Positions 43,331-53,892 of a DNA stretch of 64,000 nucleotides are shown here, piece by piece. Positions within the stretch are counted from its first letter, which is position 1. Each line of letters begins with the position of its first letter. Below the pieces are notes generated by a model. The model was not told the DNA's origin. It was given only the letters and a program-made list of their open reading frames with translations, and ran no database searches. The stretch lies in assembly GCA_031553535.1 (NCBI GenBank), contig JAVBLM010000019.1, positions 186,001-250,000 of the forward strand, read 5' to 3'. A program made the translations under genes and the position numbers. The DNA comes from JAIROC01 sp031553535 (GTDB lineage: Bacteria; Bacteroidota; Bacteroidia; Bacteroidales; WCHB1-69).

Positions 43331-46300
43331 ATGAAAAGGGTTTTATTAATCTTAACAGTATTTTCGCTGTATGTACGGCAAGGGCATGCACAACAACGGC
43401 AAACATGGACAGAGGATTTTGACGGTGCCTTGCCTCCAGCCGGGTGGACGGTTTCTTCCAGTTCTGTAAGTGGATACTGGTTACCCAATACGGTTTATTA
43501 CCAACCGGGATCATCGTCAACAAATCCTCAATCTTATTGGGGAACTATACCCGGTAACCCGGGAGATTCGGTTATCTTACTGACGCCTGTTTATAATTGT
43601 ACAAATTATGAATATGTCTTTTTACGATTCAGTCATATTTGTAAAGTTTCTCCTAATGATATTGTCAGGATTGAGTATAGCATTGATATGGGAGGAAGTA
43701 TGAGTCCGTGGGAAACCTTGTCTTGGGATACGTATTTGGGTTCTGCAGCAAATTATCATAGTACAGGCTTTAATGCGGCCAGCTATCCCCAATGGAGAAC
43801 GGATGACAGTACGGTATTTCCATCCCAGTCCTGGTGGGAAGAAGAATTATTCGATCTGACCAGTAAAGTTGGCCGGGCGCACGTACAACTCCGTTTCGTT
43901 ATCAAACACGGAACCATACTGGGAACGAATGCTTCTTACGGGTGGCTCCTGGATAATTTCCGGTTGGATGCAGCCGAGCATGAAATATATCCTCCTACGG
44001 TAGAATTTACAGCTCCTTATGTAGGGGATACGGTGTATACGACGGGGCCTTTTGAAATAAATGCGAGGGTAGAGACCGGCACAAATGCTCCCATAAAAAC
44101 ACCCTGGTTGAAATATACAGTAACACAACCCGGCAAGCAAGCCGTAACAGATTCCATCTTAATGACCCATATAGCAGGAAACAGTTTATGGAAAGCTGCA
44201 ATTCCCAAATATATGGCGGGAACACAGGTTTCCTATTCTATTACAGGAAGCGACACGATGGGTAATGAGGCAATGGCAAATTCCGGGTATGTAATAAAAT
44301 ACTTTTGCAGCGGACAAATAGCTCCCGTTATTGATTACTCATATACAGGAAATGAGCAAATGGTAATGCTTCCTGCAGGAATATATCAATTAGAATGCTG
44401 GGGTGCACATGGTTGGGCAATGAATAAGACCTATCAGGGCAAGGGGGGATATTCAAAAGGCACATTAACGATACCCCATTTGCAAACTTTTTATATTTAT
44501 GTTGGAGAAGGAGGACAGGTTCCTACTTCGGTTGCCGCAAACACTTGGACGTTCAATGGGGGTGGAACGGGGCATCCTGTAAATAACTATTATTGTGGTA
44601 ATGGAGGCGGAGCTTCCGATATCAGGACTGTCGGTGGAAGTTGGGATAATGCAGCAAGTTTATCAAGTAGAATTATCGTAGCCGGTGGCGGCGGAGCCGG
44701 AAGAGATGCCACATGCATTGGCGGAAATGGAGGCGGTACAGCAGGGGGAGCCGGCACTTCTTTTAATCCGGACCAAACCGGTGGACCAACAGGGGGAACT
44801 CAAAGCGCCGGTGGAACCAACAGCGGTTATGCATCAGCACTAACAGCAGCAACATTAGGGAAAGCAATGACTTGGAATGGCTCAAGGCTACCTGTGGATA
44901 TCTTAGTTGGTGGTGGTGGCGGTTACTATGGCGGCGGTTCCGGTAGGGTTGCCGGTGGTGGTGGATCCGGTTATATAGGTGGCGTCACAAATGGCACAAT
45001 GACAACAGGCGCAACAGACAATCCAAGCGGGAACAATAATGGATATATAAGAATAACGTCTATATCCATTCCTAATGATTGTTTTGATTATTCCGCAGCT
45101 ATACATTCTATAGATATGCCGGACACGGTAATGCTATTACCTGCAATACAATTTCCGGTAATAGCGACAATAAAGAATGTTGGTAAACTGGATATGGATT
45201 CGGCAATCGTGTCGTATTCTATTAATAATGCAGCTCCTGTATCCAAGAACGTATATTTTAATCCCGCCTTGCCTTGGGATTTTATTTATCCGGATACAAT
45301 AGGGTATTATTCTCCGAGTACGAACGCTTTTGATACGGTAGTTGTTTGGGTGAGCTTACCTAACGGGCAAACGGATAACATTACCCGGGACGATACGCTG
45401 ACAAAAGTTGTCTATGGCGCTACCGATATCTTCATGGAGTTTGTTGATCCTCCTGCCGATACGGTATATTCAACAAGGCCCAATGAGATAAAAGCAAGAA
45501 TATCCACTTTATCGGGAACACCTCTCAACCAAGTGTCGTTAGATGTTGCCTGTACGTATGAGGGAATAACCAGCCATGATATTTTAACCATGAACCCGGA
45601 TGCATCGGATAATTTATGGAAAGCGATTATCCCTAAAAAACGCGCCGGTACGGATGTTGTTTATTCCATTAGCCTGATAGATATTTCCGGCAATAACATA
45701 CAATTGTCCGGTAGTTATTATATCAAACGTGCCGATTGCGGAATTGTTGGTGGTAACGATAATTGTTCGGACTATTCCATAAGTACATATTCCATAGATA
45801 TGGCCGATACGATAGCGGTCTTGCCTTCAACACAAATTCCGATAGCAGCAACCATACGCAATGCTGGTATCTTGAATATTGATTCCGTGATCATATCCTA
45901 TTCCCTTAATAGTGCTGCTCCGGTATCCAGGAACATATATTTTAATCCGGCCTTGCCGTGGGACTTTAATTACCGGGATACGGCAGGCTATTATACACCC
46001 AAGGTAAATGGCTTTGATACGGTGGTTATTTGGGTGAGTTTACCCAATGGACAAATAGATGATATTACAGGGGATGATACGTTAACGAAACGCATATACG
46101 GTAAAAGCGGTATATTGGCAAACTTTGTTAATCCTCCTGCCGATACGGTATACAAAACAGGCCCTTATGAGATAAAAGCAAGGGTATCTGTTTTGTCCGG
46201 GCCGCCTGTCAGTCAGGTGTCGTTGGATGTTGCTTATACCTATGAAGGAGTAACTACCCATGATATTCTGCCCATGAACCTGGACGCATCGGATAATTTA

Positions 46301-49300
46301 TGGAAAACTACTATTCCGCAGAAACGCTTCAAAAACTATGTTGCATATTCGATTAGTTTGACGGATGTATCAGGCAATAATATTCTATTGTCAAAGACTT
46401 ATTACATAAAGCGTCTTTGTGAAGAAACGAATGATGGATGCGATTCGAATTCAGTGGCATTGGTATCCATAGATTCCCCGCAGAAAACGGGAGTGCCGGC
46501 AGGCAATACAACGCCGGTACGGATAACGTTACGCAATAAAGGAGCGGCAGACCTGGACTCCTGTTATTTAAACTGGAGCCTAAACGGTGTACTACAACCT
46601 GGGACAATCGTATATAAAGATTCCTTGCCGGATGATTTCACCGACACGATCACCATAGGGTACTATACTCCCTTGGCAGGTAAGCGGGATACCCTGGTAG
46701 TATGGGTAAGCATGCCCAATGGGCAGCAGGATCCCACTACGGGTGATGATACATTGAAAGTGTCTTCGTATGGATGCCCGCTTATTACACCGGGTGCCCA
46801 TTTGGTAGGAACAGGCGGGACATTCTCCACCTTGGAGGAAGCCTTGAATATAATACGTAATTGTGGAGTAAGCAGCAACCTTGTTTTACAGTTGAAAGGA
46901 GTAGATACAACGAATGTAGATTTGAGTAATATCTCGGATTACATGCAGGGACATACCTTAACCATTACCTCGTATGATAATAATCCTGATAGCGCAACAA
47001 TTAAGGTTCGCAGTGGAGCAGGAATCATATTGAACAAAAGTAACAATGTTGTAATAAAAGCTATTACGGTAGATGTTTCAACGGCTGCCATCCTGCCGGC
47101 AATCCAATTTACAGGAGCATGTGCCAATGTAGTTATTCGGGATTGTAAATTACTGGGAGATTCCACAACTACTTCATCAAACGCAAATAAAAATGCGCTC
47201 ATATATAAGGCAATGAGTACAGGAATGCTGGATAGTATATTTATTATAAATAACCTGTTAAACGGAGGATACAACGGTTTTAATCTTTATGCTGGCGCAT
47301 CAAATTCTGTGTATGCGACTAATATAGTATTTGACAGTAATACGGTTAGTAATCAATATTATCATGGTATCCTTATGTATTGGGCTGATATTACTACTCG
47401 TTATAATACCTTTTTAAGTAGAACAACAAATGGTGCAGCAGCTAATTGGCGGGCTATATATATGTCTTCTACTAATGGAGATATAATAGGAAACCGTGTG
47501 ATTCAACGCAATAGCGCAAACATAACAACGCCGGTAGGAATATATCTCAGTGGTATAAATTATTCAACTACTATTACACACGATAAAGCATTAATCGCCA
47601 ATAATGAAATTATAATATATACAACATCTGCTACTACTACTTATTCGGGAATATATGTAACTGATAAAACCAATGCTGCTATTATTCATAATTCCATTTA
47701 TGTAGGAGGAAACAATGGAAGGGGAATACAAGTAGCGAACACGGCTGCACCCGATATATATTTGACTATTAAAAACAATAATATTGTAATGGAAAGTACT
47801 GCTGCTGCCGTATATTCTATTCGTTTGGATGTAAAAACGAAATTAGACCAATTGGATATTGACTACAACAACATGTATGCTCCTACTAATGTGGGTTATG
47901 TGGGAGGAGTCTGTAAGGATATACAAGCATGGCAAGACATCATAGCTACCGACCGGAACTCGAAAAAGGTAAAGCCTGTTTTTATAACCTCGCCTACTTT
48001 CACGGCTTCAGGAAGCAGCTTGAGATTAGCAAATGATGCCGGTTTAACCTGTCCCAGGATAACACCTGTCACGAAAGATATTTTGGACACATCACGATAC
48101 CCTGTTACCTCTATGGGTTGTTATTCACTACGACCGATTAACGGCAACGGCATGCTTACGGCAATTACAGGCATAACCGACGGAGTATATGCAGGACAAA
48201 CCCAAGACGTAAAGGTTGTACTGCATAATATGGGAGCAACGCCTTTAACATCCGTTAATCTGGGATGGTCTATCAATGATGTACTGCAAGGCAATGCCGA
48301 CTATCCGGTGTCTTTGCAGATGTGCGATTCCGCAATAATTACGATAGCAAGCATAACCTATCCTTCCAATGATGTAAAGATAAAAGTCTGGATAAACAAT
48401 CTGAATAATAATACATTGGTAGATGAAAAGCAGGAAGATGACACGGTAAGCCTGTCTGTAAGGGTCTGTCCCGGAGTTTATGGCGGTACATTGACAGTCG
48501 GTCAAGGGGGGATGTTCCCGGATATGCAAGCGGTATACCGTGCATTGGAACTATGTGGTCTGTCCGCAGATATAACGCTTGCACTCATGCCGGGAATATA
48601 TACAAACAACATAGATTTGTCGGATAACTCAACCTTGTTTGGCAATTACAAGTTGACCCTGACATCTTCAACCAAAAGTGCCGGTGATGTTACCATTCGT
48701 CCGCCCTCGGGTGTAGGGATTATATTAAACAAGACAAATAATGTAAGCATTGAGGCACTTACCATAGATGTACGCACAAGCGGAACCCATGGTATCCAGA
48801 TATCAGGTGCATGCAGTACTATTACAGTTAATAAATGTACTATTCTAGGCACATTGGGAAATGCGAGCTCGCACCTTATTACCAAAGGTACAGCCGGAGA
48901 TGTGGTAAGCGATCTTTGTATTACCAATAATGTGCTGGACGGCGGTTATTATGGCATTCATTTGGCAGGCAGCAGCACAAACTATATAGGAAATGTCCGT
49001 ATAGACAGTAATCTTATTCAAAATCAATATTATTATGGAGTATTTGCCAATACATCGGCAGATTTTACAAGCTTATCCTGTAATACCATACTAAGCAGGG
49101 AAACAGGTACATTGTACGCTTCCTGGCAGGGGATCCGCTTATTGACCAGCCGAGGGCCTGTAACAGGGAATAAAATCAGGCAGCGCAACACGGCAACTAT
49201 TACTGCTCCTTACGGTATCTACTTGAGTAATCATAACAATGCGGCTGACGGATCGGATTTGATTACCAACAATGAAATTATGATTTCTACCACAGGGACG

Positions 49301-52300
49301 TATGCAGGGCTTTATTTAGACAATTCCAATACTGTCAGTTTACTTCATAATTCCGTATATGTAGGCGGAACCGGTGCGGGAAGAGGTATTTATCTACCCA
49401 ATATCAATGTTGATATGGTGGTAAAGAAGAATAATATTATTATGAAAAGTTCTTCCTCCTACCCTGTCTATCTTGCCGGAACTTCTTATTTATCCCGCTG
49501 GGATATCGATTACAATAATATGTATGCTCCTGTTTATGTGGGCTATGCAGTGAAGGGGGATACCACAATAGCCTCCTGGCAGCAAACGGTAACTTCTGAT
49601 GCTAATTCGGTACGCATCCTGCCGGTATTTGTAGATACAACAACGCTGGAATTATCTCTATATAATGATACATTGCAATGTCCCGGACAAGAGATACTTA
49701 CTGATATCCATGGATATATCCGTCTGCCCATTACCACTATGGGCGCTTATACACAGCCGCCGACAGGATTGGATTTAATGGTACGGAAACTACATCTGTC
49801 CGAACAAGAAGCGGTCACCAATCAAGACATTTCCATAAGCATAGATGTATGGAATGTTGGCAGTGTCGCCGTAGATAACGTTACCTTCGGATGGAGTGTA
49901 AACGGGCAGGTACAACCAACAACTGTCCCGTATACCTTTACGTCTCCATTGGAAACGTACCAACAACGCAATGTGCCTGTGGGAACCTTTAAAGCAAGCG
50001 GAAATACCGGCGGCATAGACGTTGTTGCATGGATAGAAACAATCAATATGGTATCCGATCCGGTGAACTGGAACGATACGGCATCGGCTGTATATACGCT
50101 GCTACCCTTGGCAGAATTTGCAACTCCTTTCGTAGAAGATACAATTACTTCTTTATCATTTGATGTATATGCAACAATATTTGAAAGTACAGGGGCGCCT
50201 GTTAATCCTCCTCAACTATATATAGAAACTAAGACGGATGGTTTAGGGACATGCTACATACACGCTTATGATACGGTTAACCTGATAAAAGAAAACAATA
50301 AGTGGGTGGCACATATACCGAAACAATATTATAACAGCAAAGTGATATACGAATTGCATGTGTCTGATACTGTCGGGAATAATATTGTTTTGAGAGATTC
50401 TGTTTCTATAGTATTTGGCAGCAGCATAATCAGCAAAGATGTCGATTATGTATACACAGGAAGTGTGCAGGCAGTAACGCTTAATGCAGGAACTTACCTG
50501 TTTGAAGCTTGGGGTGCTAATGGTGGCTTGGGGAGTTATGCCTCCGGAACGGTTCCCCAAAATCGGATCAAAGGTGGATCCGGGGGATATTCTGTTGGAA
50601 CTATTACGCTTAACTCAACTGCTACACTTTATATAGCCGTTGGCGGCAAGGGAGGAGATGGGCTTACCAATCCTACTGCACCCGGTGGATATAACGGTGG
50701 CGGTAAAGGAAATGCAAATTATGTACCGAAAGGCGGTGGTGGCGGTGGCGCCACTCATATAGCTACGGCAACCGGTACCTTGAGTTCGTTAGATGGAAAT
50801 AAAACAGCGGTAATGATTGTAGCCGGCGGCGGTGGCGGTGGCGGAAATCAGTCTACCGGTGGAGACGGTGGTGGCACGAATGGTATCCAACCGGCCACTA
50901 ATACACAATTTAATAACAACACAGCCGGAGGAGGAGGCGCACAAAACGCTGTAGGTACAAGCCTTAGTGGCAGTAGCGGCGCCGGTTTCGGACAGGGTGC
51001 AACCACAACTCAAAACTATGCCGGCGGTGGCGGTGGCGGCTGGTACGGCGGCGGCACCGGCATGATCAATACCGGCGGTGGCGGTGGTTCCGGTTACATC
51101 GGCGGAGTAGTATTTGGAGCGAGTGCGGATGCAAGCCAAACAGGTTTTGTAGCAAACCCGGATACCTCCGGAAACGGATACGTAAGAATATCAAGATTCA
51201 ATAGTGAAGTGTATGCTGTAAGCAATAATTTAGCTATTTTCGACTTGGTGTCCCCGGCAATTCCTGAAGAGGAGATGTGTGTACCTACGTACAGTCCGGT
51301 AGAAATTAAGTTATCGAATCTGGGAGAAAACAACTATGATTTTAGCCAAGACAACATTACCATAGGGTATGAAATCACAGGCCCAAAACGAACACTCTAC
51401 GAAGGTAATATAACCATAGATACAGGGAAGCTCTTATCCGGGGAATTCCGAATTGTTGAGTTACTGCGTCCTATACCTATACTTGCTGGAAAATATACTC
51501 TTAAAGCATGGGTAACAAGCGTACTTGATCATTTTATATGTGATGATACGCTTACGTATACGTACATATCGGGCAAGGTTGGCTTACCGGTGGATGAGAA
51601 TTTCAGCAATGTCGCTTTACCTTCTGAGTTTGCTTCCCTGCCTGTTATCGGGACGCATACCTGGAAGTATTGCCCCGACACAAACGCCCTGGTGAGGCCG
51701 GTTTTCGGCACTGGTATGCTTCGTTATGACGGCACCTATGGATCCATGGCACGGTTGAACACCCGTCAACTCGACTTGTACGGAGCTATTAATCCGAAAT
51801 TGGAATTCTGGTATTATCACGATACAACAGCTCCTGTTCTGGATAATTCTTTTACGAATGTGAATATTGTTGCCGATGGAAATCCGGTTACAGTGTTGTC
51901 GTTGCTCCGAAAAAGCAATCCTCATGGCTGGAGGCAATATGTTGTGGATCTACGCCCGTACACAGGAGCTCAATGCGTTTTCGTCCAGTTTGAGTCGATG
52001 AATAAATTTGGCCCGCAGTCCGTACAATACATAGATCGTATTGTTATCACTTCCGACCAGGATCTGGAAGTATCGGAAATCTTTATCACACCGGAAATAA
52101 CCGCTTGTGGTTTGAAAAATAAAGACGTATATGTTGTTATTCGGACACCTATACCCCAAGCTATAGATTTTTCAGATTATCAAACAAGCCTGGCGGTGGA
52201 TATTCCGGGTTATCCTACATTTGATTACCCGTTGCAAGACTTCCTACGGGGCAATACCTCGGATACGATTTTGATTGCCTCCGGTATTGATCTGGTACCC

Positions 52301-53344
52301 GGAACAAAGAACATCAGGGCTTATCTGACTGCTCCTGTCGATGATCATGCTTCCAATGATGAGAAAACCCTTCCATTGGATATCCGCCCTGCAATATCCA
52401 TAACGGCACAAGCGCTATCGGGAGGAATGACGGATTGCCTGGCAAAAGGCATGGAGGTTCAACAAAAAGTAACGGTAAAGAATACAGGCAATATGGAAAT
52501 TTCCGGGATTGAATTGCTCTTAAATGTAATAGCTTCTTCCCAACAAACCCTTACTAAGTCAGCAGGTAGTTTGAACCCGGGAGATTCTACAGATCTCATC
52601 TTCGATGGGTATACAGTTCCTATGGATGCAGACTATCAGGTGCAGATAATAGGATATATGGCTTGCGATTCTGCTTTGGTAAATAGTAGTATTCCTATTG
52701 CGGAATGTGTAGATATGGATGATCTTGCCATAGCTCATTTTGTTAAACCCCAAGATGGAGAAATAGATACAATGGGGAAAAGCAATGAAATTGCAGTCTA
52801 CCTGAAAAACTTCAGTGACACGAAAGATTATACGAATATCGTTATTACTGCTTCTGTTGAGGTAAATGGGAATGAAATGGCAAGCTATAAGGAGACGGTA
52901 TCAAAAGTCGGACTTTTAGACAGTATGTTATATACATTTACCGCCAGATATACGGTTCCCAATGAAACGGAATATGATATCAAAGTATTTATAAATAGTA
53001 AAGATAATTACCCGTTAAATGATACCCTGTTGTTGAGGCGTGAAGCAATAGATGGAGATGTAGGGGTGAGAGTGAATGAGTCCGGTATATTTACTTTAAA
53101 ACAAAATATACCCAATCCCGCTAATAATAGTACGGTAATAAAATATAGTATTCCCGTATCGGGAGAAGTAATCTTCGATATTCACAGTATAAGTGGTCAA
53201 TTACTGTATACAAAAGTACTCCAAACCGAATCTGGGCAACATACTATAGAAATAAATACAAGCAATTGTGCTGCAGGAATTTATTTCTATTCGATGGAAT
53301 TCAATGGACAGAAGATTAGCAAGCGAATGAGTATTAAACGATAA
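43331..53344 (+). CDS. Giant T9SS-secreted multidomain protein (two ALK-like Gly-rich domains, two beta-helices)
   Basis: 3337 residues. A signal peptide (about 1-21) is followed by a choice-of-anchor/MAM-like domain (about 27-215) and an Ig-like module (216-330). Gly-rich domain 1 (about 335-580) carries GGGG runs and GGGGSGYIGG; CARDB/Ig modules in a tandem 228-residue duplication begin at residues 584 and 812. Further on are a third CARDB-like unit, parallel beta-helix 1 (about 1155-1600), a CARDB linker, beta-helix 2 (about 1715-2145), another Ig-like unit (about 2255-2365), Gly-rich domain 2 (about 2370-2620), a second MAM/jelly-roll domain (about 2750-2907), CARDB-like modules, and a C-terminal type A T9SS sorting domain (about 3262-3337, FTLKQNIPNPANNSTVIKYSIP ... 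GIYFYSMEFNGQKISKRMSIKR). The Gly-rich parts resemble the glycine-rich domain of ALK/LTK receptors. A surface or secreted adhesin or matrix protein is likely; function is not known. Confidence 0.9.
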   Translation: MKRVLLILTVFSLYVRQGHAQQRQTWTEDFDGALPPAGWTVSSSSVSGYWLPNTVYYQPGSSSTNPQSYWGTIPGNPGDSVILLTPVYNCTNYEYVFLRFSHICKVSPNDIVRIEYSIDMGGSMSPWETLSWDTYLGSAANYHSTGFNAASYPQWRTDDSTVFPSQSWWEEELFDLTSKVGRAHVQLRFVIKHGTILGTNASYGWLLDNFRLDAAEHEIYPPTVEFTAPYVGDTVYTTGPFEINARVETGTNAPIKTPWLKYTVTQPGKQAVTDSILMTHIAGNSLWKAAIPKYMAGTQVSYSITGSDTMGNEAMANSGYVIKYFCSGQIAPVIDYSYTGNEQMVMLPAGIYQLECWGAHGWAMNKTYQGKGGYSKGTLTIPHLQTFYIYVGEGGQVPTSVAANTWTFNGGGTGHPVNNYYCGNGGGASDIRTVGGSWDNAASLSSRIIVAGGGGAGRDATCIGGNGGGTAGGAGTSFNPDQTGGPTGGTQSAGGTNSGYASALTAATLGKAMTWNGSRLPVDILVGGGGGYYGGGSGRVAGGGGSGYIGGVTNGTMTTGATDNPSGNNNGYIRITSISIPNDCFDYSAAIHSIDMPDTVMLLPAIQFPVIATIKNVGKLDMDSAIVSYSINNAAPVSKNVYFNPALPWDFIYPDTIGYYSPSTNAFDTVVVWVSLPNGQTDNITRDDTLTKVVYGATDIFMEFVDPPADTVYSTRPNEIKARISTLSGTPLNQVSLDVACTYEGITSHDILTMNPDASDNLWKAIIPKKRAGTDVVYSISLIDISGNNIQLSGSYYIKRADCGIVGGNDNCSDYSISTYSIDMADTIAVLPSTQIPIAATIRNAGILNIDSVIISYSLNSAAPVSRNIYFNPALPWDFNYRDTAGYYTPKVNGFDTVVIWVSLPNGQIDDITGDDTLTKRIYGKSGILANFVNPPADTVYKTGPYEIKARVSVLSGPPVSQVSLDVAYTYEGVTTHDILPMNLDASDNLWKTTIPQKRFKNYVAYSISLTDVSGNNILLSKTYYIKRLCEETNDGCDSNSVALVSIDSPQKTGVPAGNTTPVRITLRNKGAADLDSCYLNWSLNGVLQPGTIVYKDSLPDDFTDTITIGYYTPLAGKRDTLVVWVSMPNGQQDPTTGDDTLKVSSYGCPLITPGAHLVGTGGTFSTLEEALNIIRNCGVSSNLVLQLKGVDTTNVDLSNISDYMQGHTLTITSYDNNPDSATIKVRSGAGIILNKSNNVVIKAITVDVSTAAILPAIQFTGACANVVIRDCKLLGDSTTTSSNANKNALIYKAMSTGMLDSIFIINNLLNGGYNGFNLYAGASNSVYATNIVFDSNTVSNQYYHGILMYWADITTRYNTFLSRTTNGAAANWRAIYMSSTNGDIIGNRVIQRNSANITTPVGIYLSGINYSTTITHDKALIANNEIIIYTTSATTTYSGIYVTDKTNAAIIHNSIYVGGNNGRGIQVANTAAPDIYLTIKNNNIVMESTAAAVYSIRLDVKTKLDQLDIDYNNMYAPTNVGYVGGVCKDIQAWQDIIATDRNSKKVKPVFITSPTFTASGSSLRLANDAGLTCPRITPVTKDILDTSRYPVTSMGCYSLRPINGNGMLTAITGITDGVYAGQTQDVKVVLHNMGATPLTSVNLGWSINDVLQGNADYPVSLQMCDSAIITIASITYPSNDVKIKVWINNLNNNTLVDEKQEDDTVSLSVRVCPGVYGGTLTVGQGGMFPDMQAVYRALELCGLSADITLALMPGIYTNNIDLSDNSTLFGNYKLTLTSSTKSAGDVTIRPPSGVGIILNKTNNVSIEALTIDVRTSGTHGIQISGACSTITVNKCTILGTLGNASSHLITKGTAGDVVSDLCITNNVLDGGYYGIHLAGSSTNYIGNVRIDSNLIQNQYYYGVFANTSADFTSLSCNTILSRETGTLYASWQGIRLLTSRGPVTGNKIRQRNTATITAPYGIYLSNHNNAADGSDLITNNEIMISTTGTYAGLYLDNSNTVSLLHNSVYVGGTGAGRGIYLPNINVDMVVKKNNIIMKSSSSYPVYLAGTSYLSRWDIDYNNMYAPVYVGYAVKGDTTIASWQQTVTSDANSVRILPVFVDTTTLELSLYNDTLQCPGQEILTDIHGYIRLPITTMGAYTQPPTGLDLMVRKLHLSEQEAVTNQDISISIDVWNVGSVAVDNVTFGWSVNGQVQPTTVPYTFTSPLETYQQRNVPVGTFKASGNTGGIDVVAWIETINMVSDPVNWNDTASAVYTLLPLAEFATPFVEDTITSLSFDVYATIFESTGAPVNPPQLYIETKTDGLGTCYIHAYDTVNLIKENNKWVAHIPKQYYNSKVIYELHVSDTVGNNIVLRDSVSIVFGSSIISKDVDYVYTGSVQAVTLNAGTYLFEAWGANGGLGSYASGTVPQNRIKGGSGGYSVGTITLNSTATLYIAVGGKGGDGLTNPTAPGGYNGGGKGNANYVPKGGGGGGATHIATATGTLSSLDGNKTAVMIVAGGGGGGGNQSTGGDGGGTNGIQPATNTQFNNNTAGGGGAQNAVGTSLSGSSGAGFGQGATTTQNYAGGGGGGWYGGGTGMINTGGGGGSGYIGGVVFGASADASQTGFVANPDTSGNGYVRISRFNSEVYAVSNNLAIFDLVSPAIPEEEMCVPTYSPVEIKLSNLGENNYDFSQDNITIGYEITGPKRTLYEGNITIDTGKLLSGEFRIVELLRPIPILAGKYTLKAWVTSVLDHFICDDTLTYTYISGKVGLPVDENFSNVALPSEFASLPVIGTHTWKYCPDTNALVRPVFGTGMLRYDGTYGSMARLNTRQLDLYGAINPKLEFWYYHDTTAPVLDNSFTNVNIVADGNPVTVLSLLRKSNPHGWRQYVVDLRPYTGAQCVFVQFESMNKFGPQSVQYIDRIVITSDQDLEVSEIFITPEITACGLKNKDVYVVIRTPIPQAIDFSDYQTSLAVDIPGYPTFDYPLQDFLRGNTSDTILIASGIDLVPGTKNIRAYLTAPVDDHASNDEKTLPLDIRPAISITAQALSGGMTDCLAKGMEVQQKVTVKNTGNMEISGIELLLNVIASSQQTLTKSAGSLNPGDSTDLIFDGYTVPMDADYQVQIIGYMACDSALVNSSIPIAECVDMDDLAIAHFVKPQDGEIDTMGKSNEIAVYLKNFSDTKDYTNIVITASVEVNGNEMASYKETVSKVGLLDSMLYTFTARYTVPNETEYDIKVFINSKDNYPLNDTLLLRREAIDGDVGVRVNESGIFTLKQNIPNPANNSTVIKYSIPVSGEVIFDIHSISGQLLYTKVLQTESGQHTIEINTSNCAAGIYFYSMEFNGQKISKRMSIKR

Positions 53345-53368
53345 AATCTTTTTCATAATTCAAATTGT

Positions 53369-53393
53369 GGCTGCCTCGCTGGTAGCCTTTTTT
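53369..53393 (+). terminator. Intrinsic terminator of the giant gene
   Basis: Stem GGCTGCC / GGTAGCC with one G-U pair and loop TCGCT, followed by TTTTTT, 24 bases after the stop codon. Confidence 0.85.
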
Positions 53394-53892
53394 ATTTTCC
53401 GTGACTTAATATGATATAAAGCAACTGAGACCAAGAATCTAAGCCGAACGGGATGTACACTTAGATGTGTTAGGCTTATATGTGTGTCTTCGCTTAGGCT
53501 CGAAAGATGTGTTCGCTTAGGCTCTATCCGGATGATGCTTCTGCATCGATTGTCTTACTCAAGCAGGTATTCCCGTCAAAGATTTTCTAAAGTGAGAAAC
53601 ATATTCGTAGATAAAGAGACTGAAGTTGTTAATTTCAGCCAGCATAAGAATTCAAGGGATAAATAAAAAACGAACATAATTTATGAACTATCCGTACACA
53701 TAGGGATGTATTATCTGGTAGCCTACTAAAGAGTCGTTCATAAAACCCGTCTTCCTTTAAAGAGATAAAGCTACTGAAGTCAAAACCTCCTGCCGAATAG
53801 GATATAGACTTAGACGTGAAGATGATATACTCTTAGGCGTGTAGACGGTCTGTATACTTATGCACATAGATATTGAATCCTCCGCCCTGTAA
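53394..53892. repeat. Non-coding region with two diverged copies of an about 45-60 bp sequence
   Basis: A segment at about 53416-53472 and one at about 53764-53822 share ATAAAGCWACTGA, then GCCGAAYRGGAT and ACTTAGAYGTG in the same order and near spacing. Motifs of the form CTTAGGC recur three or four times. No frame is convincing; a 60-codon frame at 53484 has no support. It may be decayed repeat or small-RNA sequence. Confidence 0.5.

Noticed and set aside
50789..51139. Ala/Thr-rich minus-strand frame inside the giant gene
   Set aside because: It is the complement of Gly-rich codons (GGT/GGC) and shows no independent support.
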